Assembly (NCBI GenBank): GCA_947069175.1
Contig: CAMTDV010000023.1
Coordinates: 91,882,240-91,946,239, forward strand
Direction: 5' to 3'
Length of the DNA stretch: 64,000 nt
From: Scalesia atractyloides
Lineage: Eukaryota > Streptophyta > Magnoliopsida > Asterales > Asteraceae
Position 1 is the first letter of the stretch. Each line of letters starts with the position of its first letter. Positions 56,184 through 64,000 of the stretch are shown one piece after another. Made by a program: the position numbers and the translations under genes. Below the pieces are notes generated by a model. That model was given only the letters and a program-made list of their open reading frames with translations. It was not told the DNA's origin and ran no database searches.

Positions 56184-57004
56184 TGTTATTTGTATAGATC
56201 CCAGGAGACCATGAATTCAACCCATCAATCAAGAACAAAATAACAGTCGAACAAGAACAAGAAGAAAGGGATTAACCCTAATGCACAATGGTATTAATAA
56301 ACTGAACAATTGAATCTGATTGTTTCAAGGTACCATAACAAACTGAAAAAACCCTAATCTATTTATACATACTAAAGAGGTGCGTATGAACCGTTGCGTC
56401 TCTTGGTGAATCATCACGACTCTTGCTTCAATCGACATGTCCTCTTGATTTGCCGCCTTTTCTGATCGACGTATCTATTCTGATACGTTGCATCCTTTCA
56501 CTTGTAGGTTATAATCTTTCTAACTTGTTGCTTCTAATCCTTATACTAACTTAACCAATCTAAACATAACATAAACTTGTCCATTAACTAATTACACTTC
56601 TGACTCGTATCTTCTCTTTCAAACTTGATCAACAAGACTTACACAATTAATGTCCAACAATTCCCCCCTAGTTGTTTAAGTCTTGTTTTTCCAATCTTCG
56701 TGTTCCTTCCTGGGCAATCTCTGAACCGGTGTCTTTAACCATATGCGACTTCAGATCAACTTCTTGGGTGACTTGTTGACTGGTGATTTCCATGAACGAA
56801 GGATGGCTTCCCCTGCGCGTACTATTTACCTTATCCGCCGTCCTGGCCGCTCTTTCCTCCATTCAAACCCATACCAACATGATCGGTTCGCCCGATGATT
56901 TCCTGCCTTCTCTCAGATGATTCTTCCGAATCACAAAACCTTTGCCTTGATTGAAGAATTGAACCCATGATCTTGATTCTATGAACCTGGCTCTGATACC
57001 AATT
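56184..57004 (-). mobile_element. Remnant of an LTR retrotransposon (3' LTR, PPT and PBS, almost no interior)
   Basis: Minus strand: a primer-binding site TGGTATCAGAGCCA (57001-56988, complementary to initiator tRNA-Met), only about 320 bp of interior, a polypurine tract TAGGGGGGAA (56670-56661) and an LTR starting TGTTGGACATTAATTG at 56659 that runs to about 56184. With so little interior it is either a TRIM-like element or a large internal deletion. The 5' LTR is cut almost completely by the sequence starting at 57014. Confidence 0.65.
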
Positions 57005-57013
57005 GTTGCCCAG

Positions 57014-59165
57014 TGTAACATCCAAAATCGGGAATTTCAAATCTAAGTTAGAATTGGATGGAAAGAAGTGCAAATGTAATTCTAAAATAGTTTTGAAATA
57101 GCATTATTTAAATTGGTGGAAATACCCGTCGAGGTTGTAAGATTCCTTTCGAGTGTAGTTGTAAAATAATATTTTTATTAATTGCTTGGAATTAGTAAAT
57201 TGAGGAAGATAACTTGTTGCGTAACAATATATTTTAATGGCTTGTATTTTAGTAATATAAGCTAAGAAATATGACGGGTTTGCTTCAGGGAAATATCGTT
57301 ACCGCATCTTGTGACTCACCAAACTTAAATGGGCATTGTTGTAAGAATCAAACTTTAGGGTGTATACTGCAATTAGGCAATAGTTGAACGTATAAAAAGT
57401 CATATTTAGGTTCATTTGTTAAAAAGAATGGCTGGAGTTAGAGAGAGAAATCCATAGAACTAGAGAGAGAAAGAAAGTGGTGGTCCAATGGTTGTTTGAT
57501 GGCAGTTTGCGGCGGCCAGTGGTGGCCGGAGTTGCGGTTCTCAACCCGAAACTATTTCTAGATGATACCAATGAAATGGTAAGCTCCGTTTGCTCATAAA
57601 TTCTAAGTTAAAGTTGTTTATAAATGTCGAAAAGTTAGATTCGTTAAATTGATTTCCGTTTTTATGTCATGTGGTCTAAAAGAAATAGATGTTACTGCAA
57701 AACCGACCGTTGGATCGATCCCAAATTTGTATAGGAGCTTCCTGACATATAGATTTATGGTTGAAAATGCGAAATATATCCCGGAGGTATGAGTTTTATT
57801 ACAGCTGTTTGGATTTTCAGTACAGAAAATGTAGTTGTAAAGAATGAGTTATTCCAAGAGATCCGACCGTTGGATTGAGTTGAAATTTGGTTAGTAGCTT
57901 CCTATGACATGGGTCATAAATCTTACTAGAAAGGAAATTCCTATCAGATGTCTATAAATGTGGTTTTCACACCGATCAGTTTGTAACTGTTTGTTTATGC
58001 GAAAATCAGGAACTTGATTGTGTTGCATGGATGCTCTAATGGAGTTGTATATGCAATCCGATACCGGAAAAACGTTTGTGATGAAAAATAGACAAAACTA
58101 CATACGTGGATCTTATTGCATGCCGGCTACAAGAAAATCCGCGTACATAATCCATATAAAGAAGGCAACGAAAGTTTAGGAGTTGACTGGACAAGATTGA
58201 CAATACCAATATCTTATTTTCCTACGGGTAAAGGTGAGTGGTTTATATCCACTTTGGTATGTATTGTTAGTTTTAGTTTCTTTTAGGTTACGAGCACATA
58301 ATATTGTTTATTCGATTATATATGTAGAAAGTCCATGTTGTTAATTGATTTTAAAGATCACTTAGGTCCTTTCTCAATATCGGAAGTATGATATAACTGT
58401 GTAGTATTTCATTGGTCGTATGGATCAAATACTCTTGAGGCGTAGAAATGTTAAATGGTTATTTACGGACATCGCTGGATAGATTAGTAGAATCATTCTT
58501 GATTGGCACGATTGTGTAAGTTAATCTTACTTCTATTATAAGAATCCATATAAATTATTAGTATGTTTGTCTTTTAAACCCGATAGATTGTATCTTTGGT
58601 TTTTATGTCTTTAAGAAAGTAAGAATGGGTCCATTCGACCCGGTACAAGTATAAGCAAATTTATTATGTATTAGTAAGTGATTTCCGAACAAAATACTAT
58701 TGTTACTATTAAGTTTGATTTTTGAGACGTATGGGAATCACGTAAGGATGGGTAAGTCCTCATAGAATCAATATAAGTATGTTTGTATTGGGTGAATTGT
58801 ATGTTGGTTATGGTTAAAAACATCGGACATGATAAAATAGGTTAAACAAAGGGAATCAGCGTTGCAATACAGTAGATGCATCGCCAACGGGGCACCCTTC
58901 CGTCGCCGACGCGGTGCCCTGCCTCCGATGCCCTAAACTTCTGTGATGGCCCTTATGCCCTGACGCTAAAAAAATAATACAGGCTGCGTCGCCGATGCGG
59001 GTTAAGCCCGTCGGTGACGCGATTTCCGAACTTGGTTTCCGTTTTCTTTGTTTCGCATGTCCGGTTGATCCTGGTTTCGTCCAGGTGATTCATAAGGTGC
59101 CCGCAATGCTCCTTAAATCCCGTTAAACCTGTAAAACTCAAAATACAACAAAACATGTTTTTCTA
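57014..59165 (+). mobile_element. Gypsy-type LTR-like segment
   Basis: Begins TGTAACATCCAAAATCGGG, a start common to LTRs of plant Gypsy elements, and abuts the primer-binding region of the neighbouring LTR remnant. The 2.1 kb contains duplicated GACCGTTGGAT(C/T)GA blocks (57709 and 57863) and a GC-richer stretch at 58860-59040 with repeated CGTCGCCGA(C/T)GCGG. No gag or pol. Its right boundary is uncertain, so solo LTR or LTR fragment. Confidence 0.4.
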
Positions 59166-59977
59166 AACTCAAGTACATGTAAAGGTGTGAACTTTAAATA
59201 CGATTAAACACGAGATTCAGCCTCACATAAAGGTGCGGGTAAGGATGGAACTAGTAGGCGAGTGCAAATCGAAAACTAATAATGATCTAAGTCACATACG
59301 TGTGGGTCATGCGTATATATTTGATTATAACTCACGTGAACAAATGTACTAGATGTATTATACACTTGAAAGGAAGGAACTTATTCAAAGCTAAGTCCAT
59401 GGGTGGTTAGTTTTATGTACGGGATTAAGTATGGTAATTGAATGTGAATAAGTAACGTGTTTTGTATGTAAGTATGTACACATGGTATTATAATGGGTGT
59501 AAGTAGTGTGAACTTGCATGTGCGGCATATGAAGAGGACACATAAATAATTAAATGAATATATGGAAGTATGTACATGTATTGTTATCAAATAAATGTAA
59601 ACCAATGGAATTGTTTATGTGAAAATGTGGTTTTCAATATGTCAAGATTATATGTTGCTAATCGTATTGCCTCATAAACTAACTTCCTTTATTCACACAT
59701 GCACAAATTCCAACTATTTCTAGTCTTCCTTGGTTACATTTCTGCTGGTTTCGAATTTGCTAGTGTTGTTTTTGACAGCAACTGTGACAACATGGTATCC
59801 GGTTGTTTAAGAATTTATATGAAGATTGTTGTACAAATCTATTTTGTAATTATATTTTTCTTCAAAAACATTTATGTCTAATTTATTAAAAGCACCGTAT
59901 AAATTCAAAAAATAATAATCAACAGTTAGGGCCATATGCCTAATTTATTAAAAGCTATGACAAAATGTGAAATTTTG
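59166..59977. other. Intergenic, nothing recognised
   Basis: AT-rich. The 60-codon plus frame at 59699-59881 starts like a signal peptide but has no further support. Confidence 0.4.
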
Positions 59978-60819
59978 CACTACAAGAAAGTTGAGTAATA
60001 CCGGAGTCATAGCGGCGACTGGTAATGCTATCGTTGCTATTGCACGGCGTCGCCGCTATTGGTATCACCGGTTAAACGTTGATCCGTATGATGTATGGAA
60101 CAGATGATTGTGGCCCTTGATGAAAACCTGATCCAAAGGTTGATGTTCTACCCTTCAAAAAACACACTTTGTAACAAAATCCATCTTCTTTATCCTCAAA
60201 CAAACACAACTGTACCATGCCCACCTTCTTCTTCATCACCGGAGCATCTTCTCCGGTTACCACCGTTAACGACCACCATCTTTCAAAGTGGACAAGCTCA
60301 AGCTCCGTACCTTACCAACGACAAGCTCCGTCAACCACCGTCGTACTGTACCGGCGATAAGCTCCGTCAAGCACCACCTTACCGACCGCTGACAAGCTCC
60401 CTTAAGCACCAACGTAATGTCGACAAGCTCAAGCTCCGGCCAGTTTTGTTTTATTATTTAGAAAATGTATAGTGTAATTTTACGTAGAATCCATTTTTTG
60501 ATATGAGATTTGAATGAGAAGTTATGTAATCTTGAAATTTATTAGCTCTTATTAGCGGATATGAGAATCCTTTGTTTGAGTTTTAGATAAACAGTTTCTT
60601 AGTTCGACAAGTTATGTAATCTGAAAAAGTGTTGTGTAATCTCCGGGGATCTTCCCTGCAAATTCTCTGGCAAGAGCATTAGCGGCGACACATGTGCGGA
60701 GGCATTTTGATCAATAGCGACCAAGAATTAGTGGCGTCCTCTTAGCGAACCTTTAGCGGAAAGAATTGAGGTTTTTAGCGGCGACATTTGTCCCGCTATT
60801 GCTCTAGTTTCTTGTAGTG
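59978..60819. mobile_element. CACTA (En/Spm) non-autonomous element, 842 bp
   Basis: Begins CACTACAAGAAA and ends TTTCTTGTAGTG, a perfect 12-bp CACTA inverted repeat. Subterminal regions repeat AGCGGCGAC/GTCGCCGCT motifs (60012, 60048, 60682, 60779), as expected for transposase binding. Flanking triplets are TTG and TTA, so the 3-bp target duplication is imperfect. The interior holds a 125-codon frame (60095-60472) without transposase similarity. Confidence 0.9.
60095..60472 (+). other. Open frame inside the CACTA element, unrecognised
   Basis: 125 codons, Pro/Leu/Thr-rich, with no known domain. Its second half is built from a repeated GACAAGCTC(C/A)GT-type phrase (at about 60290, 60319, 60355, 60390, 60422). 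It could be a captured gene fragment or simply repeat sequence; coding is doubtful. Confidence 0.25.
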
Positions 60820-61355
60820 TTAACTTACGATCACCTTGTAATTTACTCATTAATATTCTATGATAGTCCATCTTATATATATCCCTTACAATTTAACCAT
60901 ATTTTTTTTTCTAGTTTAAAATTCAGTTATACTCAACTGCTACAAAAGTGGCAATAGGGACGTATTCTCTGACATAATAAAACTCTTAAGTTGCAACAGT
61001 CAACAGAATATGGCAGTTACCAGATTACAAAGAAGTTAAAAAGTATCGGTAAATGTGAGGGCTTTGCCTTCACTTATCATTGTGTTGCTAATTCCATCAC
61101 ATTCACAAAAGGTGATTAGACCAAAATGTGATTAGCGACCATTTTTTTTAGGTAAAAAGCACTCAAAGGCCATCCAAAAGTTGTTTGAATTACTCTGAGT
61201 TGTGTTGATTGCAAACATATATGTATCTAATAAGCAATCCAAGTTAATTTTTATCTACTAAGCCTCATTATCATTCCCAAACATTCAACTGTCAGTTTTT
61301 AAAACTGTAATAAGCTGGACAAACAAAGAACACTTTCCGATCAGAAAGACATTAA
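60820..61355. other. Intergenic, nothing recognised
   Basis: AT-rich; no element ends or coding similarity. Confidence 0.4.
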
Positions 61356-61359
61356 ACTC

Positions 61360-61458
61360 CTCGTTTACTTCTTCAATTGATGCTCAATGAGATGAGTTAA
61401 AGTCGATTTAGATCGTAGCAAAAACAATGTGGTATTACAATTAATCTACATAAATAAA

Positions 61459-61499
<41 letters not shown>

Positions 61500-62525
61500 T
61501 AGGATTATGATCATTTGTGAATAACTTCTTGAGAGTGAACTGAGTGAACTAATCTTGACCTTTATCATTTTTAAAATTAAAAGGGTAAAATTAATACTAG
61601 TCAAGTACTTTTAATTAAAATCCCATAATTTTCTTATCTCTTAACTCTCTCTCTCTCATTTTTAATTATTTCTCTATTATTTTAATTATAGGAGATTAAA
61701 GGGCTAATGTTTATTTTTAAGTAAACTCTTATTTTCTTTTTAAAATTAAATATTAAACCTTATTAAGTTATGTTTTTTACATATGTGTATACATGTCAGT
61801 ATATACAAGACTTATACACTTGTGTATAATTACATCTTGTTCCCACAGGTCGGTATAAACCAGATTTATACACATGTGTATTATTCAAATACATATGTGT
61901 ATAAACTAATATCTTGTATAAATTGATAGTTAGCGAGACTGTACACATGTGTATACACTAATAATTGTGTATCTTGTATATATGGAAACTATTAAAATTT
62001 TAGGAATTTTGATTATATTGTTTAATAAATGCAATTTACAAAAGATACAAATACCATTCTGTCAATTAATTTAAAGGGAAGTTACAACATTATAATTACA
62101 ATATTGCCATTGTTTAAAAATCTCTAGATGATATAATCCAATGACTCAGACTAGTTCATATAGTTCACTCTCAACCTAGTGTTCACTCTAGAACCTTACC
62201 CTATATATATATATATATATATAATATTCACAGTGTAGGTACTATTAATATGTGATACCTCTTCCAAGCCAATCATTACCTCATCTCTCAATATCATCAA
62301 GCCGGACTTTCAACTTTTTCAGGATATTTATAGTCGATGACGATAATGGGGTTATGATCAAGTCATCCGTCACCATAAACATCCCAGATTGTTTCACTAG
62401 TTGTTTCTTTATCCTTGGATCTTTGAAGTCATACGATTTAAAACGTGTAGGTGGTGAAATAACTGTGCTTTCCAAAATGTGGTTTAAGCAACATATCTTT
62501 AACATCTTGAGACTTTAGATACATT
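61360..62525 (-). pseudogene. DUF674 pseudogene C
   Basis: Third decayed DUF674 copy. The minus strand at about 62505-62281 reads ESTVISPPTRFKSYDFKDPR, GMFMVTDDLIITPLSSSTIN and ILKKLKVRLDDIERYEV-like sequence, the second DUF674 block with its FMVTDDL hallmark. The last exon (about 61435-61365) is recognisable by alignment with copy A (TTCAATT(C/G)ATGCTCAA on the plus strand), but has stops. The intron between them holds a FAR1-type short element. No N-terminal domain is present to the right, so the copy is truncated. Confidence 0.65.
61501..62201. mobile_element. FAR1-type short element, copy 3, in a (TA)n tract
   Basis: Begins AGGATTATGATCATTTGTGA and ends TTCACTCTAGAACCTTACCC, with (TA)n on both sides (61462-61500 and 62202-62222). 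It matches the copy at 53767-54464 in inverse orientation almost throughout, including the GTTCCCACAGGTCGGTATAA phrase and several TACACATGTGTATA palindromes. No coding content. Confidence 0.75.
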
Positions 62526-64000
62526 CTATACGACCCATGTAGAATGTTATACAGCCTAACGTTTTATCTATGTATACGAGCCGTATAACATGATACGGCC
62601 TAATATTTGTTATGCTAAATTATTCTATACGTGCCATATATACAGGATGGAAAATTAAGATTTTGGGGTGTGAAATTATTAGGACCCTTTTTAATAAATA
62701 TCATTTTTATGAATGAAAGAAAGGGGAAAGGAAGTGAAATAGTAATATTTAAATATTAATTAATAATTAGTTGGATAAGAGAGATATAAGGAATTAAATG
62801 TAAATGTTTGTTTTAAAAAACCATGAAATCTAGAAATAAAGGTGAATTTTAGTTAAATTATAAAGGATAGAGATAAAGAATACAAATCTAGAAATAAAGG
62901 TGAATTTTAGTTAAATAATAAAGGATAGAGATAAAGAATACAAGAGTTTTCTTTTTCCTAAAAGAATGTTGGTGAAAAATAAGAGAACGGTGTTATTTGA
63001 AAACTATTTCTCGTGAGAGTATTTTCATAAATTAGTTGTGTCTCTCCTAATCTCATTAAATAAAAACTAACTTAGTCAACAAACACAGACCAATAAATTA
63101 TGTAAAATTTAGGCTTTAGTGAAGCTTTAAAAAGAACATTTAACATAATTGTTAGTTAACAAAAAAAATCTATCCCACTTTAGTTACAAAGTACTAGTGC
63201 TGCATGAACCCGTTAGAGATATTTTTTCATACATAGAAAAAGGTTTAGACTAAATGTCACCCCATGTTCTTAGAGATTGTTTTTTCATACATAGAAAAAG
63301 GTTAAGGATAAATGTCACCCCATAAGCTTATCACATCTGCCTACGAGAAAAAACAGGGTAGAGATGTGACATATTTAATTGGAGATGAAGGTATATTTAG
63401 TAAACTAAAAACCATAGAGGGAAACTACATTAAGCACAACCCTTTTTTAACATTTTCAGTGTACGTTATAAGAGTGTAACAATGTGTATATGTAGATGCA
63501 TATGCACGTCTATCTTTTTCGTACCTTGTGTAAACACAAATCAAATTTTGCCTCCTCTAGTTGGCTAGCGTCAATGACTCCACGTTTCACGTTATGTTTT
63601 AAAACATTAGTTTGAAATTCAGGAAAAAACTTATAAGAAAAAAAAAGTTAAATGACATTTCACCAGGGCGGCCCATGCAACCTTATGGACCACATGGTTA
63701 TGACCTTTGATTAGTTTTCCATGTCATTTAATGGTTGTTTCCTTTCAACCTTTCCTGGGACCAAACACCTACTATTCAAATCATCTTCATTATAACATTC
63801 CGCATATATTTATTAATAAAAAAACATCGATAATATAATATAGAATTTGTATAATTTTAACAGTTATAGTTTTATACGATTTTAACAATTATAGTTTTAT
63901 ATAATGTTTGCTCTACAGTAAAACATAAATTTATGGTCATGTTATGAACAGTATATACTGAAACTTTTTGGAACTTCGACTTAATATTAGGACTGCCATG
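62526..64000. other. AT-rich intergenic with two local tandem duplications
   Basis: A 58-bp unit (AAATCTAGAAATAAAGGTGA..) is duplicated at 62826-62941, and a unit of about 60 bp (TTTTTTCATACATAGAAAAA..) at about 63212-63328. No gene recognised to the end of the window. Confidence 0.5.

Noticed and set aside
59699..59881. Possible secreted peptide with a signal sequence
   Set aside because: Hydrophobic start alone is weak evidence in AT-rich DNA; no conserved mature region or promoter was visible.
62526..62645. Repeated TATACG/CGTATA phrases as a possible regulatory array
   Set aside because: Only a few degenerate copies with irregular spacing; not distinguishable from a decayed repeat.

Overview
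This is a plant nuclear window: AT-rich, with GT-AG introns, a TATA box and AATAAA signal at an LTR, and a dense layer of decayed transposable elements. The mix of families (FAR1-like transposase, FERONIA-like kinase without ectodomain, clustered DUF674 copies, hAT and CACTA derivatives) fits an Asteraceae genome. That taxonomic call is inference; no organelle, bacterial or viral sequence was recognised. Genes are few, and most coding-looking sequence is pseudogene or transposon.

Likely functional genes: the first exon of a TMEM128-type membrane protein (168-427, minus, running off the left edge); a small MAPK-substrate (MASS)-like protein (25525-25764, minus); and a three-exon CCCH zinc-finger gene of the C3H17 type (29887-32613, minus), which can be reconstructed completely with three CCCH fingers.

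Region by region. 1-6.5 kb: gene edge, a Helitron-like end, a foldback repeat, a 1.0-kb TIR element and a Harbinger relic. 6.5-9.1 kb: a FAR1/MULE transposase pseudogene whose left flank matches the ends of three short elements elsewhere in the window. 11-18.5 kb: MITEs, a probable solo LTR, a SINE-like sequence and a MULE MITE with 9-bp target duplication. 18.6-24.6 kb: a complete but coding-dead Copia element with 5-bp target duplications. 26.1-27.4 kb: a hAT deletion derivative with 8-bp target duplication and a BED-finger fragment. 27.8-28.6 kb: a FAR1-family short element. 29.6-32.8 kb: the CCCH gene. 33.0-42.6 kb: a tandem array of about 32 units of about 300 bp starting roughly 430 bp upstream of the CCCH start codon. 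43.3-45.1 kb: a dead RTE-like LINE. 45-62.5 kb: three decayed DUF674 copies, two inside a segmental duplication; the first is split by a Pack-MULE carrying the first exon of an ADNT1-type mitochondrial carrier. Between them lie a FERONIA-like and a WAK-like kinase pseudogene and a PPR-DYW C-terminal pseudogene. 56-61 kb: LTR remnants and a CACTA element.

The strongest leads are the satellite array beside the CCCH promoter, the Pack-MULE nested in DUF674, and the TA-microsatellite-associated short-element family with its candidate FAR1-type mobiliser. All gene names rest on recognised protein motifs, not on searches.
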